Under the pieces are notes generated by a model. The model was not told the DNA's origin and searched no databases. It was given only the letters and a program-made list of their open reading frames with translations. A program made the position numbers and the translations under genes. Positions 7,484 to 16,450 of a DNA stretch of 64,000 bases are shown here, one piece after another (positions within the stretch are counted from its first letter, which is position 1; each line of letters starts with the position of its first letter). The DNA comes from Pelagihabitans sp947500445 (GTDB taxonomy: Bacteria > Bacteroidota > Bacteroidia > Flavobacteriales > Flavobacteriaceae): NCBI RefSeq assembly GCF_050589625.1, contig NZ_JBNGOP010000005.1:124001-188000 (forward strand). The letters are read 5' to 3'.

Positions 7484-8464
7484 GTGGGCCGGCACGCAAA
7501 AAAACGCATAAACGTCTATCCTTTCGGCCTCGAGCACAAGGGGTACAATAATATGGTCAACGGCGTTGAGAACAACTACTTCACCTATCAGGGCAAGGAA
7601 CACGACAAATCGCTCGATCTCAACTGGCACGACTTCGGGGCAAGACAGTATGATGCCGCTATTGGCAGATGGATAAGTTCTGACCCGTTGGCCGAGGAAT
7701 TTTATGAATGGTCGCCCTACAACGCCATGATGGACAACCCGATAAAGTATATCGATCCCGACGGGATGGCTCCATATGACTGGTTTAAAGGTGAAAATGG
7801 AAATATTGTTTGGTTTGATAACGATTCAGAATCTTTTACAAATGATAGCGGCGAATGGACGAATGTTGGCAGCAATGAGAGCGAGGTGAAAGAAACTTTA
7901 GGTATACCGAGTGATCAGAATATACAATATACGACTGGTTCAGGTTTAATGTTTGGAGGGGATCCTTCCCAATCCGTAGGTTCTGGGGCAGTTGCCTTGG
8001 TCACTGCTGGATTTGGAACAGGAGTAGTCACAAACACTGCTGATGTAAGCTATTCTTTAAATATAGAAGGAAAAGGGGAGTTCGGTCAGTTACAAGATGG
8101 GGTAAGTGAGGTTACAGGAGTTAATATTGAAATGACCTTAAGTTCAGAGATAAGCCTTCCCGGTGTTGAAATGGTTAATATTGTTGGAGATTTTAGTCTA
8201 AGTCGAAGTACGCCGAGCGGAAACCAAAGAACTAATATTAGTAGCCCTTTTGTTGAATCCGGACCAATGCTTGGATCACAGGGAAGGACTATAGCATCAT
8301 CAAAAGCTACTATAAACATGAGTGTAGGGGAACTTCATAGAAAGTCTCGGAACAATGTGACAGGAGTGCCAAGTTTAAATTTTGACATAGATGCTTATTC
8401 AGGTTATACGAATAAGGGTACACCAGGTAGCGGAATTAAAGGAATTTTAAACATTAGCAACTAG
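7484..8464 (+). CDS. Orphan Rhs C-terminal fragment with toxin tip A
   Basis: This is a 326-aa frame opened by GTG at 7484, just after an in-frame TGA at 7478. It begins inside the Rhs core motif (YPFGLEHKGYN, residues 12-22) and continues with the Rhs end signature: IGRWISSDPLAE near 65-76, SPYNAMMDNP and a DPDGM boundary near 92-96. Tip A (about 97-326) follows. The upstream YD-repeat shell is missing, so this copy is probably a silent, displaced tip rather than a deliverable toxin. The tip has Gly/Ser-rich sequence of unknown activity. Its immunity gene follows after 4 bp. Confidence 0.8.
   Translation: MGRHAKKRINVYPFGLEHKGYNNMVNGVENNYFTYQGKEHDKSLDLNWHDFGARQYDAAIGRWISSDPLAEEFYEWSPYNAMMDNPIKYIDPDGMAPYDWFKGENGNIVWFDNDSESFTNDSGEWTNVGSNESEVKETLGIPSDQNIQYTTGSGLMFGGDPSQSVGSGAVALVTAGFGTGVVTNTADVSYSLNIEGKGEFGQLQDGVSEVTGVNIEMTLSSEISLPGVEMVNIVGDFSLSRSTPSGNQRTNISSPFVESGPMLGSQGRTIASSKATINMSVGELHRKSRNNVTGVPSLNFDIDAYSGYTNKGTPGSGIKGILNISN
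7511..7549 (+). repeat. Candidate attachment core within the rhs coding sequence
   Basis: These 39 bp encode V-YPFGLEHKGYN and recur exactly at 15498-15536. After this segment the two copies diverge into two different Rhs tips, so it marks the right end of the unit and the crossover zone. The same protein motif appears at 17972-18003 in the older rhs fragment with a different DNA sequence. An attachment role is inferred from the junction. Confidence 0.6.
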
Positions 8465-8468
8465 CCAT

Positions 8469-9065
8469 ATGAAAAAACACATTGTTTTATTTTTATTAAT
8501 TGTCTTGACCTTTAGTTTGCAGTTTTGTAAAAGCCAAACAAAGGAAACGGTTGACTGTAATGTTTTTAACGCAAAATATATTGAGTATGCTTTAAAGGGC
8601 GTAAAGGACTCTGCTTTGTTAAGCATTAATAACGCCATTAATTGCGACCCTAAAAATAAATTTTATCATTCTGCGAAAGTTAACTTTTTAATAGATCAAG
8701 GTCAATGGACAGAAGCCTTATTAGCAACAGAACAAATTGATGCTAAAGATGATTATACGCTCAATTTGTTGAATGGCGTACTACTTTTAAGAGCAAAGAA
8801 AGAAAACGCCGATATTGAATTAAAAAAAACATTTGATAGCCTTAAGCAAGATGCAGACTATAGTTCCGATGAGATTAATAAAAACATATATCTTATTGCA
8901 TTATATAATTACTTTGTAAACAAGGATGTTGGGCTTCAAGAATTATCTAAGCTTAGAGAAAAACGTAAGGGTAAAGCTTCAAATGACATGATTGATTTTT
9001 TAGAAAACAATATATCCAATTTATCAAAGGAGGAAGTGCTTTATAAGTTTTTTAATATTCGATAG
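8469..9065 (+). CDS. Putative immunity lipoprotein A, second copy
   Basis: This 198-aa protein is identical to the one at 482-1078: a signal sequence, Cys20 and a TPR-like helical body. It follows the orphan tip A by 4 bp. Because the tip here lacks its shell, this gene may serve mainly to raise immunity dosage. No promoter of its own is obvious, and transcription probably comes through the rhs fragment. Confidence 0.7.
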   Translation: MKKHIVLFLLIVLTFSLQFCKSQTKETVDCNVFNAKYIEYALKGVKDSALLSINNAINCDPKNKFYHSAKVNFLIDQGQWTEALLATEQIDAKDDYTLNLLNGVLLLRAKKENADIELKKTFDSLKQDADYSSDEINKNIYLIALYNYFVNKDVGLQELSKLREKRKGKASNDMIDFLENNISNLSKEEVLYKFFNIR

Positions 9066-9138
9066 CAGGTTTAAAACCACCTATTATCTAAAGTTTTTAA
9101 ATGAAGTGATTTTTTAGGGTAAAAAATAAAAATAGAAG

Positions 9139-9165
9139 AAACCATCCTACGGGATGGTTTTTTTA
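9139..9165. terminator. Hairpin terminator, second copy
   Basis: The same AACCATCC/GGATGGTT hairpin with T tract lies between the convergent immunity and XRE genes of copy 2. Confidence 0.75.
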
Positions 9166-9504
9166 TGCGTATGCCTTTTTAGCCTTGAAGTCCCGAAGGA
9201 ACGCATCTATGGTGAGCAACAGGGCTTCCCGTTCCTTCTGCGGCAGTCCGTTGATGTCATTGAGGCGTTTGAGCATGGCGGGGTCTTGCAGCGCATCGGC
9301 ATCGCCCGTCTCGCCCAAGAGGTAGCCCACGGTGGTGTCTAGGACATCGGCCATTTTAACGACCACATCGATGGACGGCCTCACTTCATCCCGCTCGTAC
9401 TTACCGATGGCCGAATGGTGCGCCTCGATAAGCTTCGCCAGTTCGTTCTGCGAAATCTTCCTTGCTTCCCTGCGCTCCCTTAATTTTTTGCCGAAACTCT
9501 GCAT
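9163..9504 (-). CDS. XRE-family regulator, second copy
   Basis: This 113-aa Cro/C1-type HTH protein is identical to the product of 1176-1517. If it represses the element's recombination genes, two copies double the repressor dose and should favour a quiet, integrated state. That effect is inference. Confidence 0.9.
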   Translation of the reverse strand: MQSFGKKLRERREARKISQNELAKLIEAHHSAIGKYERDEVRPSIDVVVKMADVLDTTVGYLLGETGDADALQDPAMLKRLNDINGLPQKEREALLLTIDAFLRDFKAKKAYA

Positions 9505-9533
9505 AACCTCTAAAATATGGTATCAAAAACGCC

Positions 9534-9556
9534 TATTTGCGCCTTATGGGCAAATA
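9534..9556. promoter_or_regulatory. Candidate XRE operator, second copy
   Basis: The TATTTGC/GCAAATA inverted repeat recurs in the divergent control region of copy 2. Confidence 0.4.
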
Positions 9557-9593
9557 TATTGCGAATAAATTACACTTTGAAATAAATAATTAG

Positions 9594-9623
9594 TTGCAAG
9601 AACCATAAGATTTTATAGATTTG
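9594..9623 (+). promoter_or_regulatory. Bacteroidota promoter, second copy
   Basis: TTG and TAGATTTG with 19-nt spacing lie before the copy 2 ATPase gene, as in copy 1. Confidence 0.65.
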
Positions 9624-9654
9624 TACCAAATAATCGCAGCTAAATATTTTTACG

Positions 9655-11193
9655 ATGCTCGACACATCCAACCCGAACCATTACCATTTTACCGCCCGAC
9701 ACCTTGAAATCACCGTTCTGGGCGGGGTAAGGCTCAACAAACTGGACAGCCTTCGGGTAACGCTCTCCATCAACAAGACGGACAGCAGCGAAAAGCTGCG
9801 GCACAACATCGACCTGTACAACAACAACCAAGTAGAAAAACTGGTGCGCAAGGTAGCCGAACGCTTGGAAACGGGAACCAGTATCACCCGAAGGGCGTTA
9901 CAGGAACTTACCGACCGATTGGAAACCCATAGGCTAAAGGAATTGGAAGCCTTGGACAGCGAACCGATGGCAAGGGAACTCACCCCCACAGAGCTGCGGG
10001 CCGCAGAGGCATTTTTAAAAAAGAAAGACCTGCTTGCCCGAACCAACGAACTGATAGGGCAAAGTGGCGTAATCGGGGAACATACCAACCGTCTTTTAAT
10101 GTATATCATCTTTACCAGTAGAAAGAGTAACAACCCTTTGCATTGTATCAGCTTGGGAAGTAGCGGCGTTGGCAAGACACACCTGCAATCAAAGGTGGGC
10201 GAACTGATACCGGAAACCGACATCGTGGACATGACGGTACTCTCGGAAAACGCCTTTTACTACTTCAACCGTACCGAACTGCGCAACAAACTGATTTTGA
10301 TAGAGGACTTGGACGGTGCGGAAGCGGCTTTGTATCCGCTTCGGGAACTACAGAGCAAGCGCAGCATTACCAAACGGGTGAGCCACAAGGACAGGAACGG
10401 CAATACCAAGACCATAAAACTCACCGTGGAAGGCCCCGTATCGGTAGCGGGATGTACCACACAGGAAAGTATTTACGAGGACAACAGCAACCGTAGTTTT
10501 TTGCTGTACATAGACGAGAGCGAGGCGCAGGACGAACGTATCATGCAATACCAACGGGCCGTGTCGGCCGGACAGGCAAATGAACAAGAGCAATTAAAAG
10601 CTGCGGAGCTTCTCCGCAATGTTCAGATGTTGCTAAGGCCCATCAAAGTGATAAACCCGTATGCCATGCACTTGGCCCTGCCCAAAAGCGTGTTCAAACC
10701 GAGAAGGACGAACGCCCATTACCTACAGTTTATCGAGGCCATCACCTTTTATAAACAGATGCAACGTGAAAAGCGATACGACAAGGCCACGGGCGAGGAA
10801 TATATAGAAACGGAAATCGAGGACATACAAGAGGCCAATGAACTGATCACCGAAGTGCTGTTGCGCAAAAGCGACATCCTGAACGGGGCTTGCCGCCAGT
10901 TCTTCGAACTGCTCAAAGCCTACCTAAAGGCCAACGGGGAAAGCACTTTTACAAATGCCGAGATCCGTAGGGCGTTGCGCATCCATCCAAGTAACCAAAA
11001 GCGGTACATGCTGCAACTCGGACAGGCGGGACTGGTACGCAAGGCCAAGGGCAACAAGCGCAACGGCTATCTGTACGAGGTGGTCAGTTATGACGAATAC
11101 CAAAACACCCAAACCAAGATACGTCGGTTGCTCGACGATATCGTAACCCGATTACAAGGCAAACGGGACGTAGTGGTTCAAAGTAGTCCATAA
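9655..11193 (+). CDS. AAA-type ATPase, second copy
   Basis: This 512-aa protein is identical to the one at 1668-3206, with intact Walker A, Walker B and sensor segments. Both copies of the element therefore keep an undamaged ATPase, which argues for a recent duplication and continuing function. Confidence 0.7.
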   Translation: MLDTSNPNHYHFTARHLEITVLGGVRLNKLDSLRVTLSINKTDSSEKLRHNIDLYNNNQVEKLVRKVAERLETGTSITRRALQELTDRLETHRLKELEALDSEPMARELTPTELRAAEAFLKKKDLLARTNELIGQSGVIGEHTNRLLMYIIFTSRKSNNPLHCISLGSSGVGKTHLQSKVGELIPETDIVDMTVLSENAFYYFNRTELRNKLILIEDLDGAEAALYPLRELQSKRSITKRVSHKDRNGNTKTIKLTVEGPVSVAGCTTQESIYEDNSNRSFLLYIDESEAQDERIMQYQRAVSAGQANEQEQLKAAELLRNVQMLLRPIKVINPYAMHLALPKSVFKPRRTNAHYLQFIEAITFYKQMQREKRYDKATGEEYIETEIEDIQEANELITEVLLRKSDILNGACRQFFELLKAYLKANGESTFTNAEIRRALRIHPSNQKRYMLQLGQAGLVRKAKGNKRNGYLYEVVSYDEYQNTQTKIRRLLDDIVTRLQGKRDVVVQSSP

Positions 11194-11294
11194 CGGTCCG
11201 ATGCACAAAATGAACCATTAACGCTACTGTAAACCAAACCTTTGACCAAGTAGTTCACCCAAACCCGAAAAAGGTATGCCCGTAAGAAAAGAAA

Positions 11295-12230
11295 ATGAAG
11301 AAACTGAAATTACATAACGAAGGCTTTAGGAAACTGGTAACCTCTTTTAGGGAGTGGCTGGACGTGTTGGGCTATGCCGAAAGTACGGTGTACTATCTGC
11401 CCAACCACTTACAGGAGTTTTTTTATTACGCAGAGCAACGGGGCATCCGACACTTGGACGGAATCACCACAAGAACGATAAGTGAATATTACGAAACCCT
11501 GCAACGGCGAAGTAACGAACGGCGCAGCGGGGCATTGAGCAAGGCGTACCTGAACAAGCACCAACAGGCGTTGAAAAAGTTCAGGGACTATCTGCGACAA
11601 CACGGGAACAACCGTTTTACCATCCACTTGAAAGCGGAACGGAACCCCACCGAGGAAAAGACCAACATCCCGACCCAAGCCGAGATCAAGGAACTTTTTA
11701 TGGCGACAGGTTATAGCCATGACGACGAACATTACAGGTTGCGGGACAAGGCCATACTAACGGTACTGTACAGTTGCGGCCTACGAAGGAACGAAGCGGT
11801 ACACCTTGATGTAAGCGATGTGCTTTTTGACAGGGAACGGCTCTACGTGCGCAAGGGCAAGAACTATAAGGAACGTTTTGTACCGCTGAACGGTTACAAC
11901 CTTCGGATACTGGAAGATTACATTTTTGAAGGCCGTCCTGAGTTCACCGACAGCCACATGGGCGAAGCCCTTTTGGTCAGCAGATTGGGCAGAAGGTTGG
12001 ACGGGACAAGCATTGCCCTACGGTTAAAGGCCATCGTTGCCGCTTCGGAAAACCGTACCATCATAGCCAAAGGGATTACCCCGCATACCCTGCGTCACAG
12101 TATCGCCACCCATCTGCTTCAACGGGGCGTACCCTTGGAGAGCATCAAGACCTTTTTGGGGCATGCCTCGTTGGAAAGCACACAGCTATATACCCATCTG
12201 TTAAAGACATTGGAACATGAAAACGTATAA
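11295..12230 (+). CDS. Tyrosine recombinase 1, second copy
   Basis: This 311-aa recombinase is identical to that at 3308-4243, with Arg164, His264/Arg267, His290 and Tyr299 all intact. It overlaps recombinase 2 by 14 bp. Confidence 0.93.
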   Translation: MKKLKLHNEGFRKLVTSFREWLDVLGYAESTVYYLPNHLQEFFYYAEQRGIRHLDGITTRTISEYYETLQRRSNERRSGALSKAYLNKHQQALKKFRDYLRQHGNNRFTIHLKAERNPTEEKTNIPTQAEIKELFMATGYSHDDEHYRLRDKAILTVLYSCGLRRNEAVHLDVSDVLFDRERLYVRKGKNYKERFVPLNGYNLRILEDYIFEGRPEFTDSHMGEALLVSRLGRRLDGTSIALRLKAIVAASENRTIIAKGITPHTLRHSIATHLLQRGVPLESIKTFLGHASLESTQLYTHLLKTLEHENV

Positions 12231-13095
12231 GGAATATCTGCAACAACATAACTATAGCCCCATTAGCATCAAGGGAAACCTACGGTTGCTAAAGCACTTT
12301 GAAAAGTGGTGCAAGCGAAACGGAACCACAGCCGAAACCATCGATTACAAAACCTGCTTGAAATACGTAAGGCACCTTACCCGAAAGGGCAACAAAAAAA
12401 AGACCGTCAACCACAAATTAAGGCGTATCAAGACCTATCTGGACTATCTGATCGAAGAAGGGAACCGTAGTAACAACCCGCTTGCCGATATACGGGTCAA
12501 GGGCGAAAAACGGAGCATCCATTACGACCTGTTGGAATCCGAGGAACTGGAAGACCTGTACTACTCTTTTGAAACCACGGGCAAACAGGAAATCTACCAC
12601 ACCTATACCGCCAAACGGGACAAGATCATTGTAGGTTTTATGGTCTATCAAGGCTTGCATGCCAAAGACCTGAAACACCTACGGTTGGAAAACCTAAAGC
12701 TCAATAAGGGCAAACTGTACGTGTCGGGCAGCCGTAGGAGCAACGGACGTGAACTGGAACTAAGACCGTGGCAGATCATGGAACTCGCCGAATACCTAAG
12801 CGACATCAGGGACAAACTGATGGAGCGCACCCAAGACAGCGATCATCTGTTCCCCTATGGCGATAGGTTCATCTTTGTACATACCATCATAAAAAAACTG
12901 AAAAAGTACAACCAAAAGGTCATAAGTGCCAAGCAGATACGGGCATCTGTGATCACCTTGTGGTTGGGGCAATACAATCTTAGAAAAACACAATACTTGG
13001 CGGGACACCGTTACATCAGTTCCACCGAAAGGTATTTGCAGGACGATCTGGAAAACCTACACGAAATCGTGAACAACTTCCATCCCATTAACTAA
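12217..13095 (+). CDS. Tyrosine recombinase 2, second copy
   Basis: This 292-aa protein is identical to that at 4230-5108, with the same His148 in place of the first catalytic Arg and KQIR in place of HxxR. That both copies share the substitutions suggests they are fixed in this family and not a recent lesion of one copy. Confidence 0.88.
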   Translation: MKTYKEYLQQHNYSPISIKGNLRLLKHFEKWCKRNGTTAETIDYKTCLKYVRHLTRKGNKKKTVNHKLRRIKTYLDYLIEEGNRSNNPLADIRVKGEKRSIHYDLLESEELEDLYYSFETTGKQEIYHTYTAKRDKIIVGFMVYQGLHAKDLKHLRLENLKLNKGKLYVSGSRRSNGRELELRPWQIMELAEYLSDIRDKLMERTQDSDHLFPYGDRFIFVHTIIKKLKKYNQKVISAKQIRASVITLWLGQYNLRKTQYLAGHRYISSTERYLQDDLENLHEIVNNFHPIN

Positions 13096-13293
13096 AAAAG
13101 ATATGCAATGATATACATCAGAAGTCCATAAAAGAACAATACACATTTATTCCTTAAAAGTATAACACAGATAACAACAAAGTGTATTTTTACAAAATCC
13201 CACTACGCTTACAGGTAAAGGAAACTCCTGTACTGCCGTTATACGCAGAAGGAAAGCTACGGTGGGTATTTTTAACCCTTAAAGTATAACAAC
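13096..13293 (+). other. Intergenic repeats and hairpins, second copy
   Basis: This is the same 198-bp gene-free stretch as 5109-5306, with the two GTATAACA-type direct repeats and the TACAGG/CCTGTA hairpin. Confidence 0.4.
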
Positions 13294-13563
13294 ATGAATC
13301 TACAAGAATTTACCGAAAGGTACGTACATACGCTGTACCAAGACCCGGACACCAAGGAAAATTATATCAAACTTGCCATTGCAGACCTTAGCGAACTAGG
13401 CTATATGCAACAGGCGTTGTTAAATGGAATCGCTATGCTCACACAATTGGACGACGACCAAAGGAAAGAGGCCGAACATAGCATGTACTGGCTGTGTCGG
13501 ATATTATTGGCAGGCTATCCACAGGAAGAACTGGACGGACTGGCCGAATGGCTCAAACATTGA
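13294..13563 (+). CDS. Small acidic hypothetical protein, second copy
   Basis: This 89-aa protein is identical to that at 5307-5576. The function is unknown. It again sits between the recombinase genes and the toxin-antitoxin pair. Confidence 0.65.
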   Translation: MNLQEFTERYVHTLYQDPDTKENYIKLAIADLSELGYMQQALLNGIAMLTQLDDDQRKEAEHSMYWLCRILLAGYPQEELDGLAEWLKH

Positions 13564-13661
13564 ACACATCGGGGGCGGTCGCTGGCCGTCCCCTTAAAAC
13601 AGTAAAAACAATGGAACGGAAGTTGTATCTTTATAAAAGCATAAACAAAAGCAACAAAAAA

Positions 13662-13907
13662 ATGAACCTTAAGAATGCCTTGGACAAATATGTGAGCGTA
13701 TCCCCCGATATTTTGGGTGGCACCCCTGTGTTCAAGGGTACGAGGGTTCCGATAAAGATCTTGTTCGATTATCTACAGGGCGGCGACAACATACAGGAGT
13801 TCTTGGAGAACTACCCTACGGTAAAGAAGAACTTTGCCCAAAAAGTGTTGGAACTGCTATCCGTTTACCTTACCGAAATCGAAATGGACAATGGTACTGC
13901 TGCTTGA
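13662..13907 (+). CDS. DUF433-family antitoxin, second copy
   Basis: This 81-aa protein is identical to that at 5675-5920. It starts at the ATG at 13662 and overlaps the DUF5615 toxin start. Confidence 0.88.
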   Translation: MNLKNALDKYVSVSPDILGGTPVFKGTRVPIKILFDYLQGGDNIQEFLENYPTVKKNFAQKVLELLSVYLTEIEMDNGTAA

Positions 13908-14214
13908 CGAGAACATCCCGAGGAAACTCAAATACCGATTCAGCGAGGCACATGAAGTGTTGACCGTACCCGAAATGGGATGGAGCGGCATCAAGAACGG
14001 CGACCTCTTGCAAAAGATGGAGCAAAAGGGAATGACCCTGCTGTTGAGCGTGGACAAGAACATGAGCCACCAACAGAACCTTGAAAAGTACGGTGTAAGC
14101 CTTTTGGTGATCGATGCCGTCGATACCCGCTATGATACCCTGTTGCCCTTCGTCGCCAAAGTAGAAAAGGTCTTGGAAGGTGAAACCGCTCCCGGACTCA
14201 TCATCATCGAATAG
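13891..14214 (+). CDS. DUF5615 PIN-like toxin, second copy
   Basis: This 107-aa protein is identical to that at 5904-6227, with the LLLDEN and SVDKNM acidic motifs intact. Confidence 0.85.
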   Translation: MVLLLDENIPRKLKYRFSEAHEVLTVPEMGWSGIKNGDLLQKMEQKGMTLLLSVDKNMSHQQNLEKYGVSLLVIDAVDTRYDTLLPFVAKVEKVLEGETAPGLIIIE

Positions 14215-14757
14215 TCAACGGGCGGTAATAAGGTGTTCGCTGCGCCCCTCTGTGCACAACTTTTTTACGTCCTGCGTCCTTAAAAAAAGCTTGCGCCGCC
14301 ACCGCTTGGCTACGCTCACCCGTGGCTTTACTGTCTTTGTCCGTGTCACGGTTTTTATGCAAAAACCCCGCCACGAAAAATCCATCGCCACTTCATTGGG
14401 CTCAGCCGCTAATGCCTCGACCTACTGCGGGTCTTTGGGAAAAAGTAGTTTAAGGGGAATCGGAACCAAAGACCCTTGTGGCGCATCTGTGGCAATGCGT
14501 GGCTTGCCGTTACAGCTGCGTCGGCCTCGGCGCTTCGCTATGGCTGCGCCTTTATAGCGCTCAAACGCCGCAGGGCTTGGAAAAGGCATCTAACAGCACT
14601 TTTTAAGGGACGATATTACAATACAGTACATGCCGAATCCCTCGGTAGAAGGCTTCCCTAGCGTTGCGGGACGCTCCGTGGCCGCTTGGCCATCATTTTA
14701 AAAAAGACCGATTCCCTGCGCACCACCAGCCTCTAAATCGTTCTTCTTTAAAATGTT
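14215..14757. other. Gene-free GC-rich segment, second copy
   Basis: This is the same 543-bp stretch as 6228-6770. I see no supported gene in it. Confidence 0.45.
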
Positions 14758-15105
14758 CTACCCGACTTTCTTTAACGTTACAACAATAGTCAATAAAGTC
14801 TCTTTTATGGTTCCTTTAGGTTGACCATGCTCTAAGTTGAAACCATAATTTTCATCACGGGTGTGGTCATCTATGTTCTTTACATAAATGTCAACAACCT
14901 CATATTCCTCGTCATCGAAGGCGTTGATTTTATTGCCAATCTTTAACTCGTTAACAGGCACCACTTCTTTCAGTACTTCGATATCCGTTGTCACAAAATT
15001 TAAGTCGGCATCCTGTTGGTTGAATACGAACTTCACATAGTTGTTCAAATCTGCTATTCTCATAGTTCTTGTTTTAACGGCAATATTACGGCGTAATCTA
15101 TTCAT
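14758..15105 (-). CDS. Hypothetical protein of the element, second copy
   Basis: This 115-aa protein (101 aa from the inner ATG at 15063) is identical to that at 6771-7118. No family is recognised. Confidence 0.6.
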   Translation of the reverse strand: MNRLRRNIAVKTRTMRIADLNNYVKFVFNQQDADLNFVTTDIEVLKEVVPVNELKIGNKINAFDDEEYEVVDIYVKNIDDHTRDENYGFNLEHGQPKGTIKETLLTIVVTLKKVG

Positions 15106-15246
15106 GGGAAAAAACCTTAATTTTTTTATGACGTTTTAAAAGTTGGCGGAAGGGGTTGGCCGATGCGGATGAGTTCCGACAGCTTTTAAAATGATACCTT
15201 CTTCACAAACTTGTTCAAAAAAGCGTCGGCAGCGTGGGTGCAGGGA

Positions 15247-15323
15247 GTATTTTACATAAAACCGGTTATAACTACGGCATTGGCGGTGCGAGCAAGTATT
15301 ATAACCTGTTTTATGTAACATAC
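15247..15323. repeat. 25-bp inverted repeat, second copy
   Basis: This is the same pair of inverted arms with a 27-bp spacer as at 7260-7336. It again lies about 200 bp before the Rhs junction. The surrounding 15106-15470 holds no supported gene. Confidence 0.6.
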
Positions 15324-15470
15324 CGAGGCAAAGGGAGCAGGGAAAACATAGGGGCTTTTTATGCAATAAAAAACTGGGTTTGCCCTGCGGGGGCCTAACG
15401 GGAAAAAAGCCTATCTTTAAGCTACGTTCTTTAAAATAAAACCGGAAATTTATTGGGCAACCCGTGAAAG

Positions 15471-16430
15471 GTGGGCCGGCACGCAAAAAAACGCATAAAC
15501 GTCTATCCTTTCGGCCTCGAGCACAAGGGGTACAATGGAAATATCAACGGAGTGGAGAACGACTACAAGCAATTCCAAGGTCAGGAATGGACGGAGGATC
15601 TGGGGCTCAATATACATGAGTGGAAATATAGAATAAGTGATCCTGCAATCGGAAGGTTCTGGCAGGTGGATCCGTTGGCGGAGGATTACAGTTACCAATC
15701 TCCCTATAACTTCTCCGAGAACAGGGTTATCGATTCTAGAGAGCTTGAAGGCCTGGAAAGGATTTATGCAGCAGATGGTAAGTTTATTGGTCAAGTTGGG
15801 GATAATCAAGATATTAGAGTGATGCACAATACCGATGGTGCTGATTCAGCCCAAAGACTTGTGAATACAGCAAATAATACAGAACTTTCATCGGAGGAGA
15901 GGGCAGCTGCGAGTAGCACCTTAAATAGTAGTAGTTTTGAGGGGTTTAAAAATACTGATGAAGCTGCGACAAGTTTCCTAAAAGAAAACTTTGCTGAGTC
16001 CTATGCCGCAGATGTTGAAATTGGTGCCAAGATTTATGACGTAGAGTTAGAGGGGGGCGGAACGGTTTCAATATTAACACCTAAATTAGTTGGAACAAAA
16101 AAGGTTGATAAACTAGGCGTTACAGTGAGAGAGTTGGATATGGATGAAATGGTTGGGCCTAAAGTTTCGTTGGGAGGGGAAACTATAGTAACCGAAATGC
16201 CCGGAACACTTAGTGGTACAGCACATACTCATGGAAAAGGTTCTAATAAATTTTCTCCGGAGAATATGTTAGGAGGAGGAGATAAGGGAATTTCAAGGAA
16301 GAAGAACATTCCAGTTTATATGGTAGGGCCAAATAAAGAAATAAGAAAGTACGACCATAATCGGGGGGTAATTGATGGAAGATTAAGAAGAAATAAGGGT
16401 AATGGAGTTAGGGTAAATCGTGTGGATTAA
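15471..16430 (+). CDS. Orphan Rhs C-terminal fragment with toxin tip B (JAB/DUF4329-like)
   Basis: This is a 319-aa frame from GTG 15471. It shares the first 22 residues with the tip A fragment, then diverges. The Rhs end signature is present (IGRFWQVDPLAE, about 58-69; SPYNFSENRVIDSRELEG). The C-terminal region (about 165-319) has a HTHGKGSNKFS motif followed by IPVYMVGPNKEIRKYDHN. This H-x-H plus VG-x(4-6)-R-x-Y pattern is typical of JAB-like DUF4329 toxin tips, a metalloprotease-like fold. It is probably the tip that the resident rhs gene carried before the element inserted. Without the shell it should be silent. Confidence 0.75.
   Translation: MGRHAKKRINVYPFGLEHKGYNGNINGVENDYKQFQGQEWTEDLGLNIHEWKYRISDPAIGRFWQVDPLAEDYSYQSPYNFSENRVIDSRELEGLERIYAADGKFIGQVGDNQDIRVMHNTDGADSAQRLVNTANNTELSSEERAAASSTLNSSSFEGFKNTDEAATSFLKENFAESYAADVEIGAKIYDVELEGGGTVSILTPKLVGTKKVDKLGVTVRELDMDEMVGPKVSLGGETIVTEMPGTLSGTAHTHGKGSNKFSPENMLGGGDKGISRKKNIPVYMVGPNKEIRKYDHNRGVIDGRLRRNKGNGVRVNRVD
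15498..15536 (+). repeat. Candidate attachment core, right junction of copy 2
   Basis: This is an exact copy of 7511-7549. It joins the mobile unit to tip B. The base after it is the first difference between the two junctions. Confidence 0.6.
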
Positions 16431-16450
16431 TTTAGTAAACTAACTAGTAT

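Larger units (their letters stand above)
1..7510 (+). mobile_element. Rhs-tip integrative element, copy 1 (left end outside window)
   Basis: This is the first of two direct copies of a 7,987-bp unit. Base 1 corresponds to base 7988, and identity continues to 7549/15536, where the copies diverge. The unit carries, in order, a toxin tip and immunity gene, an XRE regulator on the opposite strand, an ATPase, two tyrosine recombinases, a small acidic protein, a DUF433/DUF5615 pair and a small protein on the minus strand. Its right end falls inside an Rhs-coding motif. Its left end lies upstream of the window, so the first junction is not seen. That the unit is an integrative element is inferred from the recombinase pair, the tandem arrangement and the fixed junction. 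Confidence 0.85.
7511..15497 (+). mobile_element. Rhs-tip integrative element, copy 2 (complete 7,987-bp unit)
   Basis: This complete unit is bounded by the 39-bp Rhs-motif cores at 7511-7549 and 15498-15536. Where it overlaps copy 1, proteins and DNA appear identical. Between the cores lie tip A, immunity A and the full recombinase/ATPase/toxin-antitoxin set. Exact tandem copies are what an integrase makes by inserting a second circle at an existing junction. Recent RecA-type duplication or an assembly error would look the same. Confidence 0.85.

Noticed and set aside
7149..7499. A minus-strand frame of 116 codons over the inverted repeat and element end.
   Set aside because: It crosses the hairpin and the Rhs motif in the wrong sense and has no protein-like composition.
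7988..15536. The tandem copy taken as an assembly error.
   Set aside because: Not excluded, but the two copies end in different tips, which a simple collapse or duplication artefact would not create. Integrase biology predicts such tandems. Long reads should decide.
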